64,000 nt of DNA from Powellomyces hirtus (lineage: Eukaryota > Chytridiomycota > Chytridiomycetes > Spizellomycetales > Powellomycetaceae). The stretch spans positions 154,001-218,000 of the forward strand of contig JAHLKG010000026.1 in NCBI GenBank assembly GCA_025526995.1. The letters are read 5' to 3'. Below are positions 19,992 through 32,191 of this stretch, one piece after another. Both the position numbers and the translations under genes were made by a program. How positions within the stretch are numbered: the first letter of the stretch is position 1; every line of letters starts with the position of its first letter. The notes beneath the pieces were generated by a model that worked only from the letters and a program-made list of their open reading frames with translations, was not told where the DNA came from and made no database searches.

Positions 19992-21503
19992 AAGGTCAAA
20001 ACCCGTCCCCTATCAAGCAGTACGGATGATCACAGGACGATCAACTACAGTACTCCAGCGGCATTCCCAAGTGGGGAATCAGTGAACACCGTGCATGTCC
20101 GCCCGCGTGGGGCGGACATGGATAAAATAGATCGGCTTGAGAATTCTCTAGCCCGACTAACGGAAATGCTCCAAATGAAGTGGCGCATGGATCAGGATGT
20201 GAACATTCCGATCAACCCTCAGGTACGTACGGCGCAACGGCGCGTACGCACACCATCACCCACTCGCAACGACGGGTTCGCTGCACCGTGGACAGAGTAC
20301 AATCAGGAGATTGGACCTCAACAGGAATACCAACGTTCTGCAACCGAACGCCGCCCTATGTCACCGACATCGAGCATACACAGCGTGACGACCAAAATCG
20401 TCGACAGTCGAGGTGCGAAGGCTTTTGTGGATGGAACGCTGAAAGATATTGGGTCCTACAATGGAGAATCCAATATGGTCAAACTTTGAACGTTCATCGA
20501 CAAGATTGAGACAGTTGTGAAGTACGAAATGGTTCCGCCTGAGTTTCTCGTAGATTTTGTGGCTGCGAAACTCACAGGATGGGCATACACTTGGTGGCAG
20601 TCGCTCTCCCCAAGTAAAAGGAACAAAATTACGACGTGGCATGACTTTGAAGACGTTGATTCAGGTAGAACCAACACCGGTCTTAGGTCCGCCCTTCTGG
20701 CGCATTTCGCGCCACGAAACCACACAAGAGATTCGCTGCAGAAATTAAGGGAATTGCGTCCCAAGGGCCGCATGGATGAGTACATCACTCAGTTTAACAT
20801 GCTGGCATTTTCTTTGCCGAAGACACCGGATTACGTCCTTCAGGATTACTTCATTAACGCGCTAACACCAGACCTTGCGGCCTTGGTTCAGGCTAATGAA
20901 GAAAACATAACTGATTTGAACAGTTTACAGGCCGCTACATCCAGGATTGCCGCCAACATGGCTAAGAAACCTAGCGGGACCGCAACGGATACGCGACCAG
21001 GTGCCGCATACACTGACGCCTCTAAGAAACCAAAGGGTAGCAAGACCCACGGGGAGAAGTCAACGACCGGCAAGAAGGACAAGAAATCCACTCCATCAAA
21101 CAAAGGCCAACCACACAAGCAAGGTTGTTGGGCCTGTGGAGACCCTAAACACCGGACACAGGAGTGTCAAGTGTTGAAGAAGTTCCGATCCGAGATGGAG
21201 AAGAACAAGACAAAGCAGTCGTCTGATGGTGCTGTTAGCACAAATGCTGTGGAAGCATTACATGTCTGGGTCTGCCAAGAACAACTGTATGAAGCTTTCA
21301 TCGACTCTGGCGCTACGGACCACATGACACCTCACAAAGAGACCTTGGATCACTCAACCGTGAACAGTGATGTCAGAGCTGTTATGCCTGCTGACAAAAC
21401 ATCACTACCCTCTACAGTTCGAGGTACGGTACGAGTAGAAGTTAACGACTATCCGAATCCGCTCGAGTTGGGAGGAGTCCTACATGTGCCAGGATTACAA
21501 CAA
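19986..21503 (+). pseudogene. B1 Gag-PR fragment, array copy 1
   Basis: The frame starts inside Gag at the fusion point and is interrupted by TGA at 20487-20489 (CGA in B2). It continues through a gypsy-like Gag core (GWAYTWWQSL, MDEYITQFNMLAF), a CCHC knuckle (CWACGDPKHRTQEC) and PR (FIDSGATDHM). At 21504 it fuses to the last residues of family A pol (DACGITRHVS). No start codon or LTR is present on its left. Confidence 0.85.
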
Positions 21504-22043
21504 GACGCCTGTGGGATCACAAGACATGTTTCGTGAGTGGGAGTGTTGGAATCTACCTGTGGGCGCCTCTGGGAGGACTTAGAGCACACGGGACATGTGG
21601 GAGGACATCCACTTGTGTCTAGAATGGTCTGGAATGGTTCAGAATGGTCCAGAACGATCCAGAATAGCTGGAGAGGGCCTGGGAAGGCCTAGAACACGTC
21701 TGGAGCGCTGATAGAAGGGCCAAGAAAAGGCAAAAAGACACCCTGTGATTGGGAACAATACTAGGCCAGGCCAGGGCCGTCTTGGCCAAGCTAGGGCACA
21801 GTTAGATTGTCACTACACATGTACTATGATCCAAATTGTTATAAACGGACGCCCTCTGGGCATCCCCAACTAATATAATAACAGTCCAACACACTCTACT
21901 TGTCTAGTACACTCTGCCAAACACCACAGGCGACCTGCCCTACCTTGGGAAGCACCTTCAGACCCTCTGCAAGTCTTGACAACAACCTAGCAACCTATCT
22001 GGTATGCTGAGTTCCTGTTTGTAGATGTCAAGACGTCTCAACA
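21504..22043 (+). mobile_element. A0 3' end, array copy 2 (pol tail plus LTR)
   Basis: A duplicate of 4002-4541: the last 10 codons of family A pol (to 21536), polypurine tract and 500-bp LTR (21544-22043). Its left edge is the array junction, where B1 PR and A0 pol meet at a shared GAC (21504-21506). Confidence 0.9.
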
Positions 22044-24234
22044 CTTGGGGCATCTGAGCAGACTGGAGGGATGGAATGCAGCTCTTCTCATCGAATTTGA
22101 CACTTCTGGAGAACAGGATCTTCTTAGTCTGTATGTCCATAAGCCGGTATTCCTTGCTGTGGGAGCTATATCCCAGCATGATGCACTTGACGGCAGCATC
22201 ATCCAGCTTCTGACGCTTGTTGGGTTGAATGTAGGCATAGGCAATGCATCCAAACGTCCTCAAATGTCCCAGAGATGGTGGGATACCATGGAACATCTCA
22301 TAAGGCGTCTTGGGGCATGCAACAGTGGGAGATCTGTTCCTCAGATAGACTGCTGTCATGATTGCTTCTCCCCAGAAACGCTTGTCCAAGCCTGACTGCT
22401 TCAACAAACATCTCCCCATCTCCACAAGGGTACGGTTGGCTCGTTCAGCAACACCATTTTGCTGTGGAGTATTTACTGAACTCCTCTGATGCTGTGTGCC
22501 CTTCTCCTTGAAGTGGTCCCTTAGCAAGTTGCTCATGTACTCGCCTCCTGGGTCGGATCTGACAGCTTTGATCTGCTTTCCATGTAGGGGGACGAGTGCT
22601 GCTTCCAGCTCCTGATAGTGCCTAGCAACTTCTCCCTTGGTCTTCATAAGGCAAACATGGAAATATCTCGTCTTGTCATCAATGAATGTGACGAAATAGC
22701 GATATCCAGTGATTGTGGGTGGTTCAACTGGTCCCCAGACATCTGTGTGGATCAATCCCAGCTTCTCTGATGCTCTGGAGGCCTGTGCCTTGGGGAATGG
22801 CGCTCTGCTTGCTTTGCTGAGTGCACAAGTGTCACAAATGCTCAAGCTCCCACTAGTTTGAACGCCCTTGGCAAGCTTGGTGAGCCTTCCAATGTCTGCA
22901 ACGTTCAAATGCCCAAGTCTCTGATGCCATAGGGACAAGTCCTGACTTGTTGTGTCCCTTCCAACATTGTGGGCAATCCCAGCATTTGCCTGCCCATGTG
23001 TTGTCTCGAATGTGTAGACAAATTGGTTCTCTTTGGCAAGGAAAGCCATCCCATCCTTTGCAATGATCCGAGCAGCCTGTGGTCCCACTTCAAAACAAGC
23101 TCCAGCTTTGGCAAGGCGAGCCAGTGATAGGAGGTTCTTGGTCATCTTGGGGACGTGCCAGCAGTTCTGGATTTGCAGGGGCACTGTCTTCCCCTCTGTG
23201 TTGATCACCCATGTGTGAAGCGTTCCATGCCCCACAGCTTCCAATGTGTGATTGTCTGCCATCTCAATGGCGACAGGAGACATCTTCTCATAGTCCCCAA
23301 ACAGCTCTCTGCGGCCAGTCATGTGCTGAGAGGCTCCTGAGTCCAAAATCCAAGTGTTGGATGTCAGGGATGGCATCTGAGTTCCAATGGTGGTGAAAGC
23401 AAAGCCTCCAGGCGTCTGTTGAGTCGAGTTGGCCTGGTTTAGGCCCTTCTTCTCGTCTGCTGCCCTCTTGTGGCATTCCTTCTTGATGTGGCCCTTCTTG
23501 TTGCAGCAGTGACAGACTGCCTCCTTCTTCCAATCTGGCTTTCCCCCAGCCTTGTTGGTCTTCTGAGCATTCCCTTTGGTGTCAGCTTGTGTGAAGAAGG
23601 CTTTTGCTGCCTTTCCAGAGTTCTTCTTTCCATCTGCACGCCTCATTTCCTCCTGCAACAGCCTGGATGTCACAAAAGCCAAGTCCAGCTTCTCACTGGT
23701 CGACTCCAGAGTCATCACAAGGGTATCAAAGGCTTCAGGAAGGGAAGAGAGCAAGGAGAACACATGGTCCTCCTCAGAAACGGGAGCTCCAATGGCAGCA
23801 AGTTCCTGGGTCATCCTCTTGATCTTGTTGATGTGGATGGTCATGGAATCAGTTGGGTCCATTGTCACAGTGAGGAACCGACGTCTCAGGAAGTGTCTGT
23901 TGGCAACCCCCTTCTTCTCATGCACCTCCTTCAGCTTTTCCCATGCTTCAAGGGCAGATTCAGCCTCATGAACATGCATCAATTGCTCATCATTCAAAAA
24001 CATGATCAGCAGAGCCAGAGCTCTCTCATCTCAATGTATCCAGTTGTCTGATGCTGTGTTGGTGGCCTTGGCAGTTCCAGAGCCGTCCTTGATGTCAATG
24101 GCATCCCAAAGTCCCTCCTCAATCAACAGCATCTTCATTTTCAACTTCCAAAGGTGAAAGTTCTCCCCAGTGAATCTCTCAATGGACACTTGGATGTCAG
24201 AGTTGCCAGCCATCTTGTGCAAAGAGTGTGGCAA
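22044..24234 (-). pseudogene. A3 Gag-PR-INT fragment, array copy 2
   Basis: The start ATG is at 24234 and a TGA at 24031-24033, as in copy 1. From about 23700 down to below 22550 the sequence carries A0-type variants (EKLDLAF, FFTQADTKGNAQ, CHCCNKK, NVADIGRL) that copy 1 lacks, which looks like gene conversion. The codon after the first Met of the downstream frame reads MFLNDE, not MSLNDE. It is cut at 22044 by the LTR, as in copy 1. Confidence 0.88.
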
Positions 24235-24488
24235 AATGGGATAGTCCCGGTGTTCAACCGCAAGTGGTCAGAACCTGCTCCAGAAAATCCACTCCAGACC
24301 AGTCCAGTCCAGACAATAGCTCGTTCGATGGTCAGACGCAGGTGCCCTATGCCTGCTATCTAGGCTCTTGAGTGCTCAAACAGTTCTCCAAGTCCCCAGT
24401 ACCAGTGATAGGCACAGTGACTTGTTTCCCAGATAAAGATAGAGGTGGAGTCAGTAATGTTCAGACAGCTGTGTCAGGGCTCATAACC

Positions 24489-24988
24489 TGTTGAGACGTC
24501 TTGACATCTACAAACAGGAACTCAGCATACAAAATAGGTTGCTAGGTTGTTGTCAAGACTAGCAGAGGGTCTGAAGGTGCTTCCCAAGGTAGGGAAGGTT
24601 GCCTGTAGTGTTTGGCAGAGTGTACTAGACAAGTAGAGTGTGTTGGACTGTTGTTGTAATGGTTGGGGATGCCCAGAGGGCGTCCTTTTTCAACAATTTG
24701 GATCATAGTACATGTGTAGTGACAATCTAACTGTGCCCTAGCTTGGCCAACACGGCCCTGGCCTGGCCTAGTATTGTTCCCAATCAAAGGGTGTCTTTTT
24801 GCCTTTTCTTGGCGCTTATATCAGCGCTCCAGACGTGTTCTAGGCCTTCCCAGGCCCTCTCCAACTATTCTGGATCGTTCTAGACCATTCTGGATCATTC
24901 CAAGCCATTCTAGACACAAGTGGATGTCCTCCCACATGTCCTGTGTGCTCTAAGTCCTCCCAGAGGCGCCCACAGGTAGATTCCAACA
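24489..24988 (-). repeat. Shared A3/A2 LTR, array copy 2
   Basis: Counterpart of 6987-7486, with the same damaged TATA. It is the 5' LTR of the A3 fragment and the 3' LTR of A2. Confidence 0.93.
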
Positions 24989-24995
24989 CTCCCAC

Positions 24996-27900
24996 TCACA
25001 AAACATGTTTTGTGATCCCACAGGCGTCCCTCAGTTTCAAGAACTGATCCCTAGCCAGTGGTTTTGTCAAGATGTCTGCAACCATGTCCTGAGTCGAGAG
25101 ATACTCTAATGCGATCTCCAAGCGTCCTAGCGCTTCTCTGATAAAGTGGTACCTCACTTCAATGTGTTTGGTGCTGGCATGCAGTGTCGGGTTCTTAGCA
25201 AGAGCAATGGCACCTTGGTTGTCCTCAAAGAGCATTGTGGGTCCATCCTGCTTGAATCCGAGCTCCCCTGCAAGCAGACGAAGCCAAACAGCTTCCTTGG
25301 TGCACTGGGCTAGGGCCATGTACTCTGCTTCCGTGCTTGAAAGAGCTACAGTGGTCTGCCGCTTGGATTGCCAGGTGATTGGCCCGTTGAACATGAAGAT
25401 GAATCCAGTGGTTGATCTCCTTGTGTCCAAACGTCCAGCATAGTCGGAATCCGAGTATCCAACCAGCTTCCTAGGGTCAGAGGCATTCCCTTTGCCTCCC
25501 AGAAGGATTCCAAGTTCGCTTGTGCCCTTCAGGTATCTGATCATCCACTTGGCAGCACTCCAATGCTCCTTTCCAGGCTTTGCAAGGTACTTGGACACAA
25601 TTCCAACTGCAGCAGCAATGTCAGGGCGTGTTCCTAGCATGGCATAGGTCAAACTGCCCATTGCATTACTGTATGGCACAGAGCTCATCTCCAGCTCGTC
25701 TGTCTCGTTCTGAGGTGCCATGTTGTTTCTGAGGTGCAGTCCATGTTCCATAGGCGTGGCATGAACCTTGGCATCTCCCGTGTTGAATTTCGAAACAACC
25801 TCTTCAACATACTTCTCTTGAGACAACCAGATGGTGCGGGTGCTTCTGCTCCGTCTGATGTGAATCCCAAGGAAGTAATTCAGCTCTCCAAGGTCTGTCA
25901 TCTCAAAAGCTTGCCTCAGCTCCTTCTTGACATCCCCCAGCTGTTCCTTGCTTGATGAGGCCACAACGAGGTCATCCACACAGATCAGAATGTACTCTGT
26001 AGTCCCATTCTGGCTCCTGTAGTACATGCAAGGCTCTGCAGTTGAGTGCACAAAGCCGATAGATTTCAGTTTGTGGTCAATCTTGTGGTTGAAACGCCTT
26101 GCTGATTGCTTGAGGCTGTAGAGGGGTCTCCCAAGCTTGCAGACCCGTCCTGGATGCTTGGAATCCTCAAAGCCCTCCGGTTGGCGCATTTAGATCACAT
26201 AATCCAGATCCCCTTGCAAGAATGCTGTCTTCACATCCATCTGATGTGCCTCCAAGTTGTCTGTGGCAATGATAGAGAACAGCAGTCTCATGGGACCAAA
26301 CTTGGCAATGGGAGCAAATGTCTCCTGATAGTCCAATCCCTCTCTGTGTGAGAATCCTTTGGCAACAAGTCGTGCCTTGTATCTGTCAAGCTCTCCTGTG
26401 TCCTTCAGCTTTCGTTTGAAGACCCACTTGCATCCAATAGCTTTTCTGCCCGTTGGCAGATCCACAAGTTGCCATGTCCCATTCTTGGCAAGAGCATCCA
26501 TCTCTTCCTGAGCAGCCTGACGCCATTGTGAAGCATCTGGCATGGTCTGGCTTTCCTTGTAGCTTGTGGGCTCGTTTGTGACAAAGGAGACAGCATAGGC
26601 AACTGCAGCAACGTTTGCAGCATTGCTTGAAGCCTTCCACCAGTCTCCTGGCAGCTTCCTGAGTGTTTTGGGGGTTGGAGAAGGCTCTGCAGCACTCTCA
26701 TAGTCAGAGTACGGCTCAGGGGTCCGTTCCCTCACATTCTCCTCTCCCTCTGACATGTCTGTGTCCTCAGAGTCTTCACTGACATCCTGCAGCTTCATTT
26801 CAGGCCCAATTGCCACTTCCAGGCTCTCAGCAGGCACTTGGGGCATCTGAGCAGACTGGAGGGATGGAATGCAGCTCTTCTCATCGAATTTGACACTTCT
26901 GGAGAACAGGATCTTCTTAGTCTGTATGTCCATAAGCCGGTATTCCTTGCTGTGGGAGCTATATCCCAGCATGATGCACTTGACGGCAGCATCATCCAGC
27001 TTCTGACGCTTGTTGGGTTGAATGTAGGCATAGGCAATGCATCCAAACGTCCTCAAATGTCCCAGAGATGGTGGGATACCATGGAACATCTCATAAGGCG
27101 TCTTGGGGCATGCAACAGTGGGAGATCTGTTCCTCAGATAGACTGCTGTCATGATTGCTTCTCCCCAGAAACGCTTGTCCAAGCCTGACTGCTTCAACAA
27201 ACATCTCCCCATCCCCACAAGGGTACGCTTCGCTCGTTCAGCAACATCATTTTGCTGTGGGGTATTTACTGAACTCCTCTGATGCTGTGTGCCCTTCTCC
27301 TTGAAGTGGTCCCTTAGCAAGTTGGTCATGTACTCGCCTTCTGGGTCAGATCTGACAGCTTTGATCTGCTTTCCATGTAGGGGGACGAGTGCTGCTTCCA
27401 GCTCCTGATAGTGCCTAGCAACTTCTCCCTTGGTCTTCATAAGGCAAACATGGAAATATCTCGTCTTGTCATCAATGAATGTGACAAAATAGCGATATCC
27501 AGTGATTGTGGGCGGTTCAACTGGTCCCCAGACATCTGTGTGGATCAATCCCAGCTTCTCTGATGCTCTGGAGGCCTGTGCCTTGGGGAATGGCGCTCTG
27601 CTTGCTTTGCTGAGTGCACAAGTGTCACAAATGTTCAAGCTCCCACTGGTTTGAATGCCCTTGGCAAGCTTGGTGAGCCTTCCACTGTCTGCAATGTTCA
27701 AATGGCCGAGCCTCTGATGCCATAGGGACAAGTCCTGACTTGTTGTGTCCCTTCCAATGTTGTGGGCAATCCCAGCATTTGCCTGCCCATGTGTTGTCTC
27801 GAATGTGTAGACAAATTGGTTCTCTTTGGCAAGAAAAGCCGTCCCATCCTTTGCAATAATCCAAGCAGCCTGTGGTCCCACTTCAAAACAAGCTCCAGTT

Positions 27901-29027
27901 TTGGCAAGGCGAGCCAGTGATAGGAGGTTCTTGGTCATCTTGGGGACATGCCAGCAGTTCTGGATTTGCAGGGGCACTGTTTTCCCCTCTGTGTTGATCA
28001 CCCATGTGTGAAGCATTCCATGCCCCACAGCTTCCAATGTGTGATTGTCTGCCATCTCAATGGCGACCGGAGACATCTTCTCATAGTCCCCAAACAGCTC
28101 TCTGCGGCCAGTCATGTGCTGAGAGGCTCCTGAGTCCAAAATCCAAGTGTTGGATGTCAGGGATGGCATCTGAGTCCCAATGGTGGTGAAAGCAAAGCCT
28201 CCAGGCATCTGTTGGGTCGAGTTGGCCTGGTTTAGGCCCTTCTTCTCGTCTGCTGCCCTCTTGTGGCATTCCTTCTTGATGTGGCCCTTCTTGTTGCAGT
28301 AATGACAGACCGCCTCCTTCTTCCAATCTGGCTTTCCCCCAGCCTTGTTGGTCTTCTGAGCAATCCCTTTGGCATCAGCTTGTGTGGAGAAGGCTTTTGC
28401 TGCCTTTCCAGAGTTCTTCTTTCCATCTGCATGCCTCATTTCCTCCTGCAACAGCCTGAATGTCACAAAAGCCAAGTCCAGCTCCTCACTGGTCGACTCC
28501 AGAGTCATCACAAGGGTATCAAAGGCTTCAGGAAGGGAAGAGAGCAAGGAGAACACATGGTCCTCCTCAGAAACGGGAGCTCCAATGGCAGCAAGTTCCT
28601 GGGTCATCCTCTTGATCTTGTTGATGTGGATGGTCATGGAATCAGTTGGGTCCATTGTCACAGTGAGGAACCGACGTCTCAGGAAGTGTCTGTTGGCAAC
28701 CCCCTTCTTCTCATGCACCTCCTTCAGCTTTTCCCATGCTTCAAGGGCAGATTCAGCCTCATGAACATGCATCAATTGCTCATCATTCAAAGACATGATC
28801 AGCAGAGCCAGAGCTCTCTCATCTCAATGTATCCAGTTGTCTGATGCTGTGTTGGTGGCCTTGGCAGTTCCAGAGCCGTCCTTGATGTCAATGGCATCCC
28901 AAAGTCCCTCCTCAATCAACAGCATCTTCATTTTCAACTTCCAAAGGTGAAAGTTCTCCCCAGTGAATCTCTCAATGGACACTTGGATGTCAGAGTTGCC
29001 AGCCATCTTGTGCAAAGAGTGTGGCAA
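24996..29027 (-). pseudogene. A2 Gag-Pol, array copy 2 (no A1 insertion)
   Basis: This is an uninterrupted version of A2, start ATG 29027. It has TGA at 28824-28826 after 67 codons and TAA near 26190 in RT (TAC in copy 1), which splits pol into a Gag-PR-INT part and an RT-RH part (MRQPEGFED onward). The RT motif is CVDDL. INT has NDVAERAK and RSDPEGEY. It shows the empty A1 target site near 28060. Confidence 0.92.
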
Positions 29028-29281
29028 AATGGGATAGTCCCGGTGTTCAACCGCAAGTGGTCAGAACCTGCTCCAGAAAATCCACTCCAGACCAGTCCAG
29101 TCCAGACAATAGCTCGTTCGATGGTCAGACGCAGGTGCCCTATGCCTGCTATCTAGGCTCTTGAGTGCTCAAACAGTTCTCCAAGTCCCCAGTACCAGTG
29201 ATAGGCACAGTGACTTGTTTCCCAGATAAAGATAGAGGTGGAGTCAGTAATGTTCAGACAGCTGTGTCAGGGCTCATAACC

Positions 29282-29781
29282 TGTTGAGACGTCTTGACAT
29301 CTACAAACAGGAACTCAGCATACAAGATAGGTTGCTAGGTTGTTGTCAAGACTAGCAGAGGGTCTGAAGGTGCTTCCCAAGGTAGGGAAGGTTGCCTGTA
29401 GTGTTTGGCAGAGTGTACTAGACAAGTAGAGTGTGTTGGACTGTTGTTGTATTGGTTGGGGATGCCCAGAGGGCGTCCTTTTTCAACAATTTGGATCATA
29501 GTACATGTGTAGTGACAATCTAACTGTGCCCTAGCTTGGCCAAGACGGCCCTGGCCTGGCCTAGTATTGTTCCCAATCAAAGGGTGTCTTTTTGCCTTTT
29601 CTTGGCGCTTATATCAGCGCTCCAGACGTGTTTTAGGCCTTCCCAGGCCCTCTCCAACTATTCTGGATCGTTCTAGACCATTCTGGATCATTCCAGACCA
29701 TTCTAGACACAAGTGGATGTCCTCCCACATGTCTTGTGTGCTCTAAGTCCTCCCAGAGGTGCCTACAGGTAGATTCCAACA
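29282..29781 (-). repeat. A2 5' LTR, array copy 2
   Basis: Counterpart of 17082-17581. The primer binding site is at 29268-29281 and D starts at 29782. Confidence 0.93.
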
Positions 29782-30931
29782 GGAAGAGGCTGGCAGCAGA
29801 GCAGCAGAGCTCAGAGGCAAACCAGGCTTTGGGACATGAGGCGTTTGCCTCTTCAGCCACCAGCAGCAGGGGCAGCCATTGGATCTGGTTGAACAACTTG
29901 CAACCTCTCAACAATGCTGGGATGCATCTGGCTGACAACAGGATCACAACAACTATCTGCACCTCAAAGGATGTCTGGCTTGTGCCCAAACTCGAGAAAA
30001 GCCATCCGGTTTGTGGGGGGAAGATGGAAAACCAGGACCAGTAACGGTGCACTCGCTCCCAGTTGCAACCATCAGAAGGGGTTTTATGCCCAAGGACAAC
30101 CTCCGGATGCTGCTGCCCAGTGCCATGCTGTTGCCATCAGCACAACTGCAGCAACCCTGGAGACCTGACAGTGACGCCTGGAAATCTCAACTGTCAGAGC
30201 GTCCAGTTTATGGCCTGGAAGGGCCTGGTCCAGGGCATGGAAGCAGTAGGAGTGCTGGAATCTGCACCCTGCTCAACCTGTGCTCTAGACAAGTCCACCA
30301 ATCTGCCCTCTCTTAAGGAGCGCTCATCCAAGCCTTCAGAAGTCTTGAGACTGGTGCCCTCAGTAGTCTGTGGGCCAATGAGCACGCTCACAATTGGAGA
30401 AGCTCGCTATTTTGTCCTCTTCATTGACGACAAGAGCAAGGAAGTCTTCCCCTATCTGCTCAAGACCAAGACAGAGACGCTTCCCAGTTTTCAAGATCTT
30501 TGCTGCAGCAGCTGCAACATAGACAGGATGCTTGCTCAAGGTCCTTCAGTCTGACCATGGTGGAGAATACTTGTCCAATGCGTTCTCAAACTTCACTCAG
30601 TCTTTGGGCATCCGACACCAGCTCAGTTCTGTTGCCACACCTCAGCAGAATAGTGTTGCAGAGCAACGCTTGTTGAGATGCCTCGATGCCTGCTGCTCCA
30701 AGCTGGACTTCCCTACAAGCTCTGGGCTGAAGCGCTCATGACAGCTGCATACCTGAGGAATCAAAGCCTCACTCGAACTCTGGACAACAAGGCCACACCC
30801 TGACAGATCTGGAGAGGCACTCGTCCAAACATTCAGCCCCTCCGCATCTTTGGCTGCACAGCCAATGCTTCCATTCTCAAGAAAAACCAGCACAAGCTTG
30901 CCACCAGATGCATCTTCATGGGCTACAGCCA
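29782..30931 (+). pseudogene. Family D remnant, array copy 2
   Basis: I saw no difference from copy 1 in this stretch; it has the same frameshifts. It ends with AGCCA at 30927-30931 before the B2 LTR. Confidence 0.75.
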
Positions 30932-31193
30932 TGTTGGTCTGAGAGTATCTGGGTAGATAGTTGAGGAAGCTTTCAGGGTAGTTGACTAGGCAAAACAACG
31001 AAGTAACTGAATCCCACTCTATTGGAGAAAAAGAGAAAAGGTCCCACTGATATATTAAGTATGGAAGGTGAACTACTTATATCGAAGTTGATCACGTGGT
31101 TTGCACGTGATCACATGACTCATCATAGTGGCGTAGCATACGCCCTGCAATGGCGCAGTTGTGACTCGATGACAGAGTCTGTACACGCCAACA
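30932..31193 (-). repeat. B2 3' LTR, array copy 2
   Basis: 262-bp duplicate of 18732-18993. One visible difference is G for A near 31070. Confidence 0.88.
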
Positions 31194-31309
31194 CCCCCAC
31201 TCAGACCTGGCAGTCTGTCAGTGAGAGAGTTGCTCTATCTACTTTTACTACACACACCCATGCACACATCCCACACACCCCATTTATTACATTGTTAAGA
31301 ATACGAGGA

Positions 31310-32005
31310 ATGGCCAAGGTACGTCTATGAGATCCGCGCAAATGAGGTGTAAGCTCTAACTATGTGCCGTTGGAGTTGTCAGGTTCGGGCAAGAAGAAGA
31401 AGATGACGGCAAGAAAAACGGCACCGCCGGCAACTGCTCCTGCGGCGACCACGGCTCCGGCTGTGCCATTGGCAGTGGTGCCCTCTGCGCCATTGGGAGG
31501 CGCACCCGCTGCAGGGATGTCCCGAGCGGAGATTCGAACAATGTCGGCGGCGTACGCCCGACAGTTCTACCGCAAGGACCGTCAAGAGGTCCTTGAACGC
31601 CATATCGAGCAACCGAAAGACCAGGTGAAGGACCGGTCGAGGTCTGGTACGCCTCTTGGTCGCGCACGGGTGACCGGGATGCTTGATGGACTGAGATCCG
31701 TGCTAGAGGACCGGCGGGACCGGAAGATGGCTGTTGGGAAGGGCAAGGGTAAAGCCCAGGCGAAGAAGAAGGCTGCAGACAAGAAGTAGGCAGCGGAGGT
31801 GAAGAGGATGTGGGACATCCTGGAGCGGGAGGCTCCCTATAATGATTAGGAAGAGGAGGGGGAGGAGGAGGGGGAAGCTGAGGAGTTGGAGGGATCACCA
31901 ATCTTGCCAAGCCGACGCTCACCCTCAAGCGATGAGGATGATGGAGGAGGGGCAGGCCCATCCTCCTGGGGGGGCATGGCTTCGGGTTCCGCAATTGCGG
32001 TGTAG
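31310..32005 (+). pseudogene. Antisense gene of family B, array copy 2 (two stops)
   Basis: Same predicted intron (31319-31375) and the same two TAG codons (31787-31789, 31847-31849) as copy 1. A private change near 31905 reads atcTtgcc. Confidence 0.55.
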
Positions 32006-32054
32006 ATGCCAAGGTAAGCCAGTGTTGTGAGTAATTCTCCTGACATTCAGCGAG

Positions 32055-32191
32055 TTACACTTGAGCTCGGTGTGCTTCCGTAGGCGCGCCCTCATTGCGT
32101 ATTCGTTCATCAAATATATGAGTCCCATTCGTAATCCTCAGGACAGTGTCTTTATGTTTGACAGTTGGGAAAGGCTGTTCGACAAGATGTC
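32055..32191 (-). pseudogene. Inverted tail of B pol, array copy 2
   Basis: Duplicate of 19855-19991, joined to B gag at GATGTC (32186-32191). Confidence 0.75.

Larger units (their letters stand above)
4002..21503. repeat. 12.2-kb tandem array, copy 1 (with A1 inserted)
   Basis: The sequence from the A0 pol end (4002) to the B1 PR region (21503) recurs from 21504 and again from 33704. Positions 4002-10562 match at +17502 and positions 15865 onward match at +12200. The 5302-bp difference is A1 (5297 bp) plus its 5-bp target duplication. The unit holds the A0 3' end and LTR, A3, a shared LTR, A2, another LTR, D, the B2 3' end, and B1 Gag-PR. On its left this copy continues into the rest of A0, so this is the original left border of the array. 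Confidence 0.9.

Noticed and set aside
21507..21536. B1 PR with a new C-terminus (DACGITRHVS)
   Set aside because: It is the end of family A pol joined at the array junction. The fusion is an accident of the duplication.
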